Shown: positions 52,423 through 61,239, numbered from the stretch's first letter. The stretch: DNA of 64,000 nt from Bacteroidota bacterium (GCA_018266055.1 JAFDYT010000011.1:182893-246892); one strand, 5' to 3'. Program-made: numbers and translations. Notes: generated by a model not told the origin, from the letters alone.

Positions 52423-52689
52423 TTATTCCTTACACTTCAATACTTTTTGGTCATTTTCCCAAACATAGTAGCATCCATTTTTGCATTTCGGAGGACAGTC
52501 AAAATGGGTTTGATCCCCTTTAAATGCGACACTATGAAGTGTAACTCCTTCCAGCTTGTGCTTCACAAGCAATTGATTAATTCCAGAAATAACTTTGTCA
52601 AGCTTGTCGCTGCTTACCTTACGCGCCTCAGCACTGCCGGGAGCTGCTGCTTTTTGTTTTCCAGCCTTCATTACAGTTTTCTTTGCCAT
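52423..52689 (-). CDS. Small cytoplasmic protein with Cys cluster, unknown
   Basis: An 88-residue protein with a basic, Ala-rich start (MAKKTVMKAGKQKAAAPGSA), a helix DKLDKVISGINQLLVKHKLEG and a C-terminal Cys-rich tail CPPKCKNGCYYVWENDQKVLK. The four cysteines could bind a metal. No signal peptide is present, so it should be cytoplasmic. No family was recognised. It is 8 bases downstream of the 499-residue exported protein gene and probably shares its transcript. Confidence 0.6.
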   Translation of the reverse strand: MAKKTVMKAGKQKAAAPGSAEARKVSSDKLDKVISGINQLLVKHKLEGVTLHSVAFKGDQTHFDCPPKCKNGCYYVWENDQKVLKCKE

Positions 52690-52697
52690 TGGTATTT

Positions 52698-54197
52698 TTA
52701 TTTAAATATTTTGTCTGTCACACTAGATACACCTCCCAAAAATCCGATATCAATGGAGGTTGAAATATAAAACCCCGGTACGATCGAGGAATTCTTTTGC
52801 ATGATCACACTTCCAAGCCCCCAGCGCCACACCGAACTTGTGCGATAGTTCAGTCCAAGCAACAAAGAATAGCTGTTGTTCACCAAATCACTAAACCCCG
52901 CGGTTTGTATTTTATTCATGGTAACGCCAAGCAGCACCGACGCCTTTTTCTTAAAACTTTTGTTCGGTAATTTTTTTAACCGAATGGTGTTGTCAATGGG
53001 AAGGAAATTAAAGTTAACTCCTACATAATAATTGTACATAGGATAACAAGTCCCATGATCATATCCCAGCACAGTGGCGATGCCAATTTCTGGAGTAAAT
53101 TTATAGCCCGATGACGTAATAATATTGGGGTTGATGTTCGAGCCAGCAAAGACCCAGTTACCATACCTTATTTTACTATTGTTGGTGACTAAGTCATTGA
53201 TTTCCTCCGCTTTCTTGTCAATCAACTTCTTATTATTTTCCAGTGCTTCTTTCAGTTTGGTGAGGCGCGACTCCATTTCTATGCTTACCTTCTCTTTGAT
53301 CTCCAGATGTACGGCCGCCTTAAAGAATTCAATAAAGTCACTCAACAGACTTATCGATTTCGCCAAGTTGGTAGTGCGGCGATCCAACTCAAATTCAGAG
53401 CAGTTTGTTTTGTGGTCTAGTGCACCAAGCATATGAACGCCCTTAGCGATGGAAGTTAAGTCCGTGGCTTTATCAATCAATTGAAATAAGGAATTCGTAT
53501 TTTGAACTTTCAATCCATATGAATTTGAGGTCAATAAAATCTCTTTGATGTCCTTCGGGTCAAAGTCATGAAATATGGGTATAGTCTTGATTTCGAGTTC
53601 AGAAATGGTTGCTCTATAATGCGACCCTAGTTTATCATCCAAAAATTGTTTGTATTCTTTAAACGTTACTCCGTTGGAAGACTGCTGCTCACCGTTAATT
53701 CGTGGCAGATGTTCTATCTGATCAAACAGTGCAAAATACTCATTCACAAAAGCATCTTTTGCCGTAGAATCAAGTGCATGATCTGCTCCTTCCTTCTGCA
53801 ATACTTTCGCATTTAGCTTTATAAGTGACGCCAATTCTTTGCCTGCCAGTCGTTTGAAAATATAAATATTGAATTCCTGCGTTGGGGTAAGCGCTTCCAT
53901 AAACAAGTATAAAGTGGTCTTGTGCTTTTCGAAACGCACGTTTGCAAATCCTTTAAGCGAAATGTCAGTTGGTGATGCTTTCCCTATCATTACACTTTCA
54001 ATCACTGCCGTAGAGTCAATGTCCATTTGAAGGATAAAAATCCGATCGAAGGGGATTTGCGAATCAGGTCGCCTGAGCACTGAGTCAATTTTGATGATCG
54101 GTGCCTCGCTCCAACTTACGCTCTGCGAAAGCGAGTTAAAGTTGATAAGCAGGGCAACCACGCTGATTAAAACATATTTAGATAATCTGACTTTCAT
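52698..54197 (-). CDS. Exported coiled-coil/beta-barrel protein, unknown
   Basis: A 499-residue protein with a signal peptide ending near NSLSQ. The first half is mixed, the middle (about residues 290-350) is a coiled coil (LTKLKEALENNKKLIDKKAE), and the last 140 residues are beta-rich with repeats such as ITSSGYKFTPEIGIATVLGY and LLLGLNYRTSSVWRWGLGS, suggesting a small C-terminal outer-membrane domain. No family was recognised. It precedes the 88-residue Cys-rich gene on the same strand. Confidence 0.6.
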   Translation of the reverse strand: MKVRLSKYVLISVVALLINFNSLSQSVSWSEAPIIKIDSVLRRPDSQIPFDRIFILQMDIDSTAVIESVMIGKASPTDISLKGFANVRFEKHKTTLYLFMEALTPTQEFNIYIFKRLAGKELASLIKLNAKVLQKEGADHALDSTAKDAFVNEYFALFDQIEHLPRINGEQQSSNGVTFKEYKQFLDDKLGSHYRATISELEIKTIPIFHDFDPKDIKEILLTSNSYGLKVQNTNSLFQLIDKATDLTSIAKGVHMLGALDHKTNCSEFELDRRTTNLAKSISLLSDFIEFFKAAVHLEIKEKVSIEMESRLTKLKEALENNKKLIDKKAEEINDLVTNNSKIRYGNWVFAGSNINPNIITSSGYKFTPEIGIATVLGYDHGTCYPMYNYYVGVNFNFLPIDNTIRLKKLPNKSFKKKASVLLGVTMNKIQTAGFSDLVNNSYSLLLGLNYRTSSVWRWGLGSVIMQKNSSIVPGFYISTSIDIGFLGGVSSVTDKIFK

Positions 54198-54330
54198 TAA
54201 AGTTGGTTTATTTTAAATATATAACATTGTTTTCCGGCAATCAAGGTGTCAATCTTGAAAATCGGGTTAGCGATTCTTGAAGCTAATGCTAACATTGATG
54301 AAGACTAAAGGTATAAATCCGTGGTGCGCT

Positions 54331-54421
54331 CTGCCATTGACGGTGTTCTTCACCGTCAATCAGTTCGAACTCAAAAAACTGAAACTCTGTCTACGAAAAT
54401 TCTTTAACACCTGACAACGCC
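54331..54421. repeat. Intergenic repeat, copy B (best conserved)
   Basis: The fullest copy. It begins GCCA followed by a perfect hairpin, TTGACGGTG (54337-54345) with CACCGTCAA (54351-54359), around TTCTT. Then come CAGTTCGAACTC, AAAAACTGAAACTCTGTCTA, CGAAAATTCTTTAACACCTG and a short end. Copy C shares most of this, copy A less. It lies between two minus-strand genes. Confidence 0.7.
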
Positions 54422-54426
54422 AAAGC

Positions 54427-54849
54427 TCAATTCATTTTTGTGACATATGCTATTATACCTTTATAATCACTATATGAATACTCAAATGATTGCTTGGGCT
54501 TTTTGAATTCCTTTTGTTTTACAACTTTAAATGTAGCCCAGTTTTTCGCTTGAACTGGGACAACAGGCATATCAAATCCGGAAAAAGATATCAATTTTCC
54601 ATCAGCGGATTTGAAGTTAAACACGAAATCACTGAATAAAATGTTTAGCGGAATTTCAGAGTCATTAATGACTTTAAAATTTACTGTAACTTCAAATACA
54701 CCTTTAGAAATAGTATTAATCTGTGGGACATCAAAAATGAACGTAACTTTTTCTAACAAAGAATCAACTGATGCAGTTTCAGTTCTTTTCTGAGCCTTAC
54801 CCGAGTTCAATCCTAGTAGGGCAAACATCAAGAAAATTATTATTCTCAT
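54427..54849 (-). CDS. Small exported protein, possible LEA14/WHy-like beta domain
   Basis: A 140-residue protein with a signal peptide ending near GLNSGKAQ. The mature part is a beta sandwich-like sequence, GVFEVTVNFKVINDSEIPLN, FSDFVFNFKSADGKLISFSG and MPVVPVQAKNWATFKVVKQ, whose hydrophobic pattern resembles the LEA14/WHy domain (low-confidence inference). No catalytic residues are evident. It is flanked by two copies of the intergenic repeat. Confidence 0.6.
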   Translation of the reverse strand: MRIIIFLMFALLGLNSGKAQKRTETASVDSLLEKVTFIFDVPQINTISKGVFEVTVNFKVINDSEIPLNILFSDFVFNFKSADGKLISFSGFDMPVVPVQAKNWATFKVVKQKEFKKPKQSFEYSYSDYKGIIAYVTKMN

Positions 54850-54914
54850 ATCGGCTTGAAATATTCCTATTTAAAATTAAGATAAATTTCTTGTTATAAG
54901 TAACTACTTCCCCC

Positions 54915-54999
54915 GCCATTGACGGTGTTCTTCCATCAATCAGCCCGAGTTCAAAACATCAAAACTCTGTCTACGAAAATCTTACAACACCTGACATGC
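54915..54999. repeat. Intergenic repeat, copy C
   Basis: Shares with copy B the start GCCATTGACGGTGTTCTTC, the middle AAAACTCTGTCTACGAAAAT and the end CAACACCTGACATGC. The right hairpin arm is shortened to CCATCAA (54933-54939), so the stem is weakened. It lies between the genes ending at 55032 and starting at 54849. Confidence 0.7.
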
Positions 55000-55031
55000 A
55001 GACTGGCAACACGAGGCAATACATTTTTTGC

Positions 55032-55469
55032 TCATTTCTTTACCCAGGCGGTGTCGGATAAAATAATGGGAGAATTATCCGTCTTAGACCTAAATAAATA
55101 ATAGTCTCTGGTAGTACTAACTATTTCTGTTTTAATGATCATAGCATTTCTTATTTGTACTATCGAGTCCGGCAAATGTTTGGTAGTCCTCAATATTCTC
55201 ATTTCGCAATTACAATCATCGATCCAGCGTACCGATACCCAGCTAGTATCATTGGTAAGGGCATTGACTTCGATTTGAGTTGAATCCTTTCTGGAAATAA
55301 GAAATGTATTCATGTCCTGCTTTCCTTTGATTCTGATAATAAAATCTCCCGACCTGAACTGGCTACAATTCCTGTCGCTTTTATCAGAGGTGCACGCTGC
55401 CACAAGCAACACCATTACCATCGCCACTAAAAGGGATAGTCGGGTAATAAATTTTTCTTTTATTTTCAT
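55032..55469 (-). CDS. Small lipoprotein, unknown
   Basis: A 145-residue protein with a lipobox (MVLLVAACTSDKS). The mature part, NCSQFRSGDFIIRI, DSTQIEVNALTNDTSWVSVR, WIDDCNCEMRILRT and RDYYLFRSKTDNSPIILS, has the pattern of short Bacteroidota lipoproteins with a Cys-x-Phe-x-x-Gly start and a WIDDC-type middle; these are often mis-annotated and have no known function. Such proteins are frequent in accessory regions. It is upstream of the repeat copy C. Confidence 0.6.
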   Translation of the reverse strand: MKIKEKFITRLSLLVAMVMVLLVAACTSDKSDRNCSQFRSGDFIIRIKGKQDMNTFLISRKDSTQIEVNALTNDTSWVSVRWIDDCNCEMRILRTTKHLPDSIVQIRNAMIIKTEIVSTTRDYYLFRSKTDNSPIILSDTAWVKK

Positions 55470-55571
55470 TCTTCAATATATAAAGTTATTACCATAAACT
55501 TGGCTGTGAAGGACTCCGACACGGGCGAGTATAATCCAGCACGAAACTCAGAGCGTAAATGAGTGCACACC

Positions 55572-56078
55572 TTATATCCTCACCCATCCTTGTTTCAAAA
55601 ATGTTAAGGTTGATCCTTTAATGAATGTCTTCCTGTCGGTGAGCGGGGTGGCGGCGTTGTTTGTCAATTCAAAAAACCAAACGATAGGATTGACAAAGCC
55701 TTTGTGATGCAATAAAAACCTGATTCTCTTTACGGTTGGCGGCGGATTTAAGGCGGTTAGTTCTTCCATGTCGCTAATAGTTGTTCCGCTAGCCCAGGGT
55801 TGTAAGAGCCCTTCTTCCACTATCATTACTAAATCAGGTGGAGTATTTACCACCTTTAGTGTAACGGTGTCAAACTGAAAGGTGTGCTCGTCCAGTCTTT
55901 TTATCTGACCTGTAAATCTGGAATGCTTTTGGCGCCTGTACTCTTTCTTAAAAAATTGCTTTGTCCAATACTCCTCTTGCTCTCCGGCGGTTTCAAATTG
56001 CGGTTCCCTTTTCTTTTGACTGTAGGCCGACATGGTCAGCGCACTCAATAATATGATAAGAATGAATTTTTTCATCAA
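55572..56078 (-). CDS. Small exported protein, unknown
   Basis: A 168-residue protein with a signal peptide ending near MSAYSQ. It is followed by a basic helical section (EEYWTKQFFKKEYRRQKHSR) and beta-rich sequence (FQFDTVTLKVVNTPPDLVMI; KRIRFLLHHKGFVNPIVWFF). No family was recognised. It begins 12 bases after the stop of the single-TM protein gene upstream and may belong to the same transcript. Confidence 0.55.
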   Translation of the reverse strand: MMKKFILIILLSALTMSAYSQKKREPQFETAGEQEEYWTKQFFKKEYRRQKHSRFTGQIKRLDEHTFQFDTVTLKVVNTPPDLVMIVEEGLLQPWASGTTISDMEELTALNPPPTVKRIRFLLHHKGFVNPIVWFFELTNNAATPLTDRKTFIKGSTLTFLKQGWVRI

Positions 56079-56089
56079 TTATGTGAACT

Positions 56090-56860
56090 CTATAATCCTG
56101 TAAATTCTGATCCATATTCTTTTCTTATCACCGCCTGCAGGTTCAGGGCTTTGCGTTTCATCCTATCGAGCATGTTGATGAGTTGGGCGTTGTTACGTTT
56201 TACAAAATGCGCTTTCATCAGCAGTTCGTTGAGCAACTCTTTCTGCTGCGAAAACAACGGCGGGTTTCCTTTGGGCCGCAGGATCGTCTCTCCCACCACC
56301 ATCGTTTCCAGTACGCGCACGTCAAACACCTTGCTCATCAAATCGCGGTAGTTGATCAACTGTACTTCTTTTAACTCCTGCCCTTTTACAATCTCGGCAT
56401 AGAGGTACTGATACTCCTGCAGACTGTCAACCACCGGCTGGCGGGTGATGAGCCGAAGTCCGCCGGCATTGTTAAGTTGTTTTAAAGTACCGTCGGTCAG
56501 GTTAAAATAGCTGCGCGACGAATACGTTCTTCCCAGGTAATAGATGGCGTTGGTATGTTTGCTGAAGTCGGGCAGGGTGAGGAGCAGGAACAGCGAGTCG
56601 CCGGTTTGTTTGGCTTCGTGGTTGCGGGCCTGCACGGCGTCTATGTTGTGCACGTCGGTGGTGAGGTCGTTGAGCAGCGACACAATGTATTGCTTTTCGG
56701 TTTCGCGCTCGCCGCTGCTTTCCCTGATGTTTTCTGCCACGAAACCCAGAAACACCGCCATAAACAGCATCAAAAACTCCAGCACATAGTTCACCCAACC
56801 CTGTTTTGTTTTGGCCCCGGTTGAGTTTTCCGTTTGCCTGTCAGCGTGCGATGTTTTCAT
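56090..56860 (-). CDS. Single-pass membrane protein, conserved in Bacteroidota
   Basis: A 256-residue protein with a short cytoplasmic start, one transmembrane helix VLEFLMLFMAVFLGFVAENI followed by RESSGERETEKQYIVSLLND, and a helical extracytoplasmic part. This TM-plus-ERxxEKQ pattern is widespread in Bacteroidota proteins without known function. Its ATG lies 20 bases inside the end of mcrC, so it is translationally coupled with the McrBC genes. Its base composition looks richer in G and C than the defence genes upstream. A role in the defence system is possible but not shown. Confidence 0.65.
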   Translation of the reverse strand: MKTSHADRQTENSTGAKTKQGWVNYVLEFLMLFMAVFLGFVAENIRESSGERETEKQYIVSLLNDLTTDVHNIDAVQARNHEAKQTGDSLFLLLTLPDFSKHTNAIYYLGRTYSSRSYFNLTDGTLKQLNNAGGLRLITRQPVVDSLQEYQYLYAEIVKGQELKEVQLINYRDLMSKVFDVRVLETMVVGETILRPKGNPPLFSQQKELLNELLMKAHFVKRNNAQLINMLDRMKRKALNLQAVIRKEYGSEFTGL

Positions 56861-58115
56861 GGAGGGATTGGGTTGGGGAGTTAGAGTTTACAATAGCAGC
56901 AATACTTTCCTGCCATTGGGTTATGTTATTTTTAACAGCAATTTGAACAACAATACATTCACGATCAGAAAGATTTCCTTCTGAATCAAAATACTGACCT
57001 GGCGAAGTCTTGGTTTCTTCTCCAGGGTATATCAACATAGTTCGCTTAGCTCCATAATAATGAGAATACGCAAACATTTGCCGTAAATCTTCTGGTGAAG
57101 GATTATACCCATTCAGGTTTTTCCATTTCGTATCCAGCACAATGCAATTTTCCTTGTCTTTATTAATTACTATATCCGGTTTCATGCGAACATTCCAGCC
57201 ACTCTTTGGTTTCCAGAAATCTTTGCTGGTTTGCGCCTCAATGGTTTGGTTTTCGTGTGGATGCTTCCAAAGGCTTTTATAGACAAATCGTTCCCACAAG
57301 AAATTCATGTCAAACATCAGTGCTAACACATCGTTTCTACCTCGTCTTAGGTCAGGATGATAGTGCAATAAAAGAAGTCTGGCAATTTCAATAGCCCTGC
57401 GATACGATTCCGTCTTTCGCGTGTAGACAATCCGGTCAAATAGTTCGGCATTCACCTTAATATCTGACAGTTCAGGGAAATCGATAAGCGCAGAAGAAAT
57501 TCTACTTGAAAGCAGAACATTGGTATTAATGCGGCTTAACAATTGCAATGTTTTATAAAGAATCTGGTTCAGTTTATTTTCCTTATTATAAACCGTATAG
57601 GTAATGTAGAAACGTTCCTGATGAACAAGATTCCGTTGAACTTGCTTTCCAAATTGAATAGCTCCGCGCAGCGCAGACTGATTACCTTCTGCTTTTCTGT
57701 ATTTCTTAGTAAGGCCTGTATGTAATAGACTTTCAACTTCAGCAAGAAACAATTCAAAATACAAATCAAGGATAGAGTTTGGTTTCAGGCTTAATGCTGA
57801 ACTCGATGGCGCATATACATCAAGATGACCAATTGCCCGTAACATGCCCACCAATAATTCTTGCCATCGTTGATTTTCGCCATTATCTGTTTTTGGCAAC
57901 ACTTCAATGGTAAGCCCCCCTACCTGCAGAACCCCAACAAACTCATTGAACTTAACTCCATTATTAATTAATGTAAAATAGGGAACACCTTTTCCATAAA
58001 ATGCCTGAAGAGCATCTAAGTGATGTTTCTCAAAGTGTCCATCATTGGATTCATAACCTACCTGAATCGATTGGTGCTCTGAGACTGTAATCCTATTTTT
58101 GGTTTTGCTAATCAA
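56841..58115 (-). CDS. mcrC: McrC-like nuclease subunit of a McrBC restriction system
   Basis: A 424-residue McrC homologue, the nuclease and McrB-stimulating partner of a type IV, modification-dependent restriction enzyme. The N-terminal half is a beta-rich McrB-binding region (IQVGYESNDGHFEKHHLDAL; VGVLQVGGLTIEVLPKTDN). The C-terminal half is a PD-(D/E)xK nuclease with MKPDIVINKDKENCIVLDTK, where Asp, Asp and Lys form the core, and a helix with LRQMFAYSHYYGA. The start is 2 bases after the mcrB stop. All motifs look intact. Confidence 0.92.
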   Translation of the reverse strand: MISKTKNRITVSEHQSIQVGYESNDGHFEKHHLDALQAFYGKGVPYFTLINNGVKFNEFVGVLQVGGLTIEVLPKTDNGENQRWQELLVGMLRAIGHLDVYAPSSSALSLKPNSILDLYFELFLAEVESLLHTGLTKKYRKAEGNQSALRGAIQFGKQVQRNLVHQERFYITYTVYNKENKLNQILYKTLQLLSRINTNVLLSSRISSALIDFPELSDIKVNAELFDRIVYTRKTESYRRAIEIARLLLLHYHPDLRRGRNDVLALMFDMNFLWERFVYKSLWKHPHENQTIEAQTSKDFWKPKSGWNVRMKPDIVINKDKENCIVLDTKWKNLNGYNPSPEDLRQMFAYSHYYGAKRTMLIYPGEETKTSPGQYFDSEGNLSDRECIVVQIAVKNNITQWQESIAAIVNSNSPTQSLHENIAR

Positions 58116-58117
58116 GC

Positions 58118-60100
58118 CTACGGAAACATTAGTGATTTTACTGCAGAAATGATTTCGAAATTATTATCAATGGTTTTGAGGCGGTAAATTGGTCTTGCTA
58201 CCAGTTCGGTTGCATCGTACGTCTTAAATGAGGCGAAGAACTTATCTGAGGTCTTTACCTCTTCTACTTCATCAACAAAGCCAGTACCCAGCACTAATCC
58301 AATTTTCCCGAAATCACCATAAAAATACTCTTGAAGCAAGGGTATGATCTTGTTTTTAAATGCGTTTCTTAGTTGATCTGCATTTTTGACAGAGACGAAA
58401 TAACTATGCCCAATCAAGTGATCTTTGGAAAGTAGTTTCTCCAATCTCTTGTTAATTACCTGAAGCAAATCTGAAAGCTTAATTCCTTCGATTTCAACTT
58501 CTAGCTCCTTCAAATCATAGCGGGGCGGCATCTCTACAAAATCAAATCTTCTTCGCAGCGCAGTATCTAAAGCTTCCACGCTTCGATCTGCTGTATTCAT
58601 TGTGCCAACAATGGAGAGATTATCCGGAACTGAAAATTGTTGCTTACTGTACGGCAACTCCACACTTATTTCCTCCGGTTTGCCTTCACGTTTATCTACT
58701 TCAATTAATGTAATTAATTCACCAAAAGCCTGCGATACATTGGCTCGGTTAATCTCATCAATAATCAAAACGTAATTCTCTTTCTCCTTCGTTTGATTTG
58801 TACCCCTCACTAATTTATATTCTCTTGCCATGAAGTTGATCACTTCACGTACATAAGTAGGGTTATAAATTCCATCGTAATTCTGAGTTTGAAAAGCCTT
58901 TCTGATGTTCTCAATATTCACAGGATACCACGGATTCTCTTTTGTAGAATTTAGGGGTTGCACATAAAATACATTAGTACCGCGATAAACTATATCAAAT
59001 GTGGTTCCCTGCCCCTTTATGCGAATGGAATTTTGACCTTCAGGCTCTGAAATCGCAGCCTTAAACTTTTCTAATACTTCGTCAAAATTACCATCAATAA
59101 ATCTTGCCTTACTGCACATTCTTTTGAAGATGCCATTTTCCACTTCATACACAACGCGACTACTTTCTGTTTTTGGCTTTATGCCTTCAATAAAATCCTC
59201 GTAGCTCAAACTTTGATGAAATGTGATGAATACAATTTTACCATTGGTCACATATTTATCATATCTGATTTTTACGTCCTTACGCTCTTCTTTGTACAAT
59301 TGCTTGATATCTCTATTCTCTACGATAGATACGGCGTGATAAATCGAATTGAATGTTTTACCGGTACCGGGAGGCCCAAAGAGTATAATGTTCTTAGCTT
59401 CGGTATTTTTTGAATTTTGTTGCTGTCTATTTAGTGTCAATCCTCGGCTCCATACTTTTTGTATCTTCTCCCTAACTGATTTGTCTTGTATCTGACGAAT
59501 ACCTGCTTGAAGTTGAAAATTAAAATATTCACTTTCCTTCAATTCATACCAGTCAGCGTTTGCGTAGTTGATCCGATCCGAGTATTCGATTTCAAATTCT
59601 TTAAAACGTGGTTCAAACTCAGGTTTCTCAAACACACTTATAGGATCGTGTAACAATTTCGCGATCGCCTTAACAGTGAACCCATCTGTTAGAGCCACTA
59701 AGTCACCCTTATTGTATAATCTAGTCTCAATACCTATTACTATTTTCTCCTCCTTTATGAATTCATAAAAATCCGGAGCGTTAGTGCCCCATCTGCACCC
59801 CAATTTCCAAATGGTACCAGTCAATTCATTAGACACATTATTATTAATGGGCTTTTTGATAACCTGAATTCCCAACTTCCTCAAATATTTATTGGTTGGT
59901 TCACCGCCCGCAATCAACCAAATCCTCTCCCCGTTTAATATGAAATGAGCATACCGAAGTATATCCTTCGGCGGATACGCCTTGCCGTTTATTATTGCAT
60001 CATAACCTGTTGATGGCTCAAGTGAGATTTTTTCATTCTCTACTTCTTCTACGGCCTTGAGCAAATGCTCAAGAGTAATTCTTTCGGGTTCAAAAGCCAT
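58118..60100 (-). CDS. mcrB: McrB-like AAA+ GTPase with unusual N-terminal domains
   Basis: A 660-residue protein. The AAA+ core has Walker [11 protein letters not shown] (about residues 241-250), Walker B VLIIDEINRANVSQAFGEL (about 444-462) and the McrB-specific MNTADRS (501-507), so it is probably GTP-hydrolysing. Residues about 1-85 look like the small head domain of ScoMcrA-type proteins (YPPKDILRYAHFIL), and residues about 95-155 resemble a PUA/EVE-like modified-base reader (WKLGCRWGTNAPDFYEF; GDLVALTDGFTVKAIAKLL). The usual N-terminal DUF3578 is not seen. It lies 2 bases after the upstream gene and 2 bases before mcrC. Confidence 0.9.
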   Translation of the reverse strand: MAFEPERITLEHLLKAVEEVENEKISLEPSTGYDAIINGKAYPPKDILRYAHFILNGERIWLIAGGEPTNKYLRKLGIQVIKKPINNNVSNELTGTIWKLGCRWGTNAPDFYEFIKEEKIVIGIETRLYNKGDLVALTDGFTVKAIAKLLHDPISVFEKPEFEPRFKEFEIEYSDRINYANADWYELKESEYFNFQLQAGIRQIQDKSVREKIQKVWSRGLTLNRQQQNSKNTEAKNIILFGPPGTGKTFNSIYHAVSIVENRDIKQLYKEERKDVKIRYDKYVTNGKIVFITFHQSLSYEDFIEGIKPKTESSRVVYEVENGIFKRMCSKARFIDGNFDEVLEKFKAAISEPEGQNSIRIKGQGTTFDIVYRGTNVFYVQPLNSTKENPWYPVNIENIRKAFQTQNYDGIYNPTYVREVINFMAREYKLVRGTNQTKEKENYVLIIDEINRANVSQAFGELITLIEVDKREGKPEEISVELPYSKQQFSVPDNLSIVGTMNTADRSVEALDTALRRRFDFVEMPPRYDLKELEVEIEGIKLSDLLQVINKRLEKLLSKDHLIGHSYFVSVKNADQLRNAFKNKIIPLLQEYFYGDFGKIGLVLGTGFVDEVEEVKTSDKFFASFKTYDATELVARPIYRLKTIDNNFEIISAVKSLMFP

Positions 60101-60102
60101 GA

Positions 60103-61239
60103 CTATTTTGATTTTATTCGTGTCTCCATCTCACTCACAAAATTCTCGAAAGTTTGATCCTTAAAGCTCTTGAGTTTGGAATTACCATTTTCATCAGCTT
60201 CAATCCAGGGAACCATTTTAGCAAAAAAGAATTCATAATTGCTAACTTTAAATTCTTCAAAGAACTTCAACATTACTTGAAATTCTGGATTGACCTTAGC
60301 ACGTTCCGTCAAAAAGCTTTGAAAATTATCCCATGAACCAAAATATTGAGGCGTAAACGGCTCAAACGTATATTGTTCATCTAGATGTGGAGTAAATTTT
60401 GATCTGATAGTAAATCGAAGGTATTCATCTGGAAATCTAAGTATATATTTCAAGATGATATCATTTGCACTGTCCAAAATTAATACTCGATCATTTTCAG
60501 TTTTTGCATACCAACAATTGTAGTAGAAGTAATTAAAAACCCTTACATCAAATTCAGAGCGAGACTCAATGTATTGCCTCAGTCTTTGAACAGATATACT
60601 TTGTAATGTGGCTTTATCTAATGGAAAATAGAAATCGCTAGGCTTGTCAATATATCTACGCAATAGCAACCTTATTGCATAGGTATCAAACAGGAAAGGA
60701 TTTTCATCCGGGACAAATAGCGATTTAAAGAATGAATAATCACCTCCGTACAGTTCTTTGATTTTAGCTTCATGTTTATCAATTGCGTTTATCCAATTAA
60801 CAAGAATCGATTCAGAGCGAATACCTCTATTAACAAGAGTTATTATTGTATATGTAGCTTTTTCAAATCTATCTCTACTTCCGAACATGTCAATTTCATC
60901 AAGATTCGCAATAAGGTATCCTTCCTTCCCATCCTTCAACCAATTTTCGATATACACTTGCATTTCCGTCCATGACTTTTCAAACAACGGCATAAACTCC
61001 CCAAACAAAATGCCTTTATTATCTAACTGATTACTAAAATATATATGGAAGTTATCCGAATAAATAATTGACTTTCTACTCTTTTCCATAATAGAACCCC
61101 CAAATAAAATATCAAAAATCTTCCTTATTGCTCCACCATGCCGGCCCGGAGGAAGTTTACTGATAAGGTCTTCAAGACCATTTTCTTCGCTTAATTTGAG
61201 CGTCCCTTTTATAATATCTTCATCAAAGATTTTTTTCAT
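60103..61239 (-). CDS. Probable C-terminal part of a KAP NTPase, or a separate subunit
   Basis: A 378-residue protein of no recognised family by itself. Segments such as DNFHIYFSNQLDNKGILFGE, a helix YIENWLKDGKEGYLIANLDE and a helical C-terminus match what follows the NTPase domain in KAP-type P-loop ATPases. Its ATG lies inside the last 17 bases of the KAP gene, in a different frame, at an A7 run; removing one A would fuse both into a single frame of about 850 residues. It ends 2 bases before mcrB. Either a programmed or phase-variable split, a sequencing error or two genes is possible. Confidence 0.65.
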   Translation of the reverse strand: MKKIFDEDIIKGTLKLSEENGLEDLISKLPPGRHGGAIRKIFDILFGGSIMEKSRKSIIYSDNFHIYFSNQLDNKGILFGEFMPLFEKSWTEMQVYIENWLKDGKEGYLIANLDEIDMFGSRDRFEKATYTIITLVNRGIRSESILVNWINAIDKHEAKIKELYGGDYSFFKSLFVPDENPFLFDTYAIRLLLRRYIDKPSDFYFPLDKATLQSISVQRLRQYIESRSEFDVRVFNYFYYNCWYAKTENDRVLILDSANDIILKYILRFPDEYLRFTIRSKFTPHLDEQYTFEPFTPQYFGSWDNFQSFLTERAKVNPEFQVMLKFFEEFKVSNYEFFFAKMVPWIEADENGNSKLKSFKDQTFENFVSEMETRIKSK

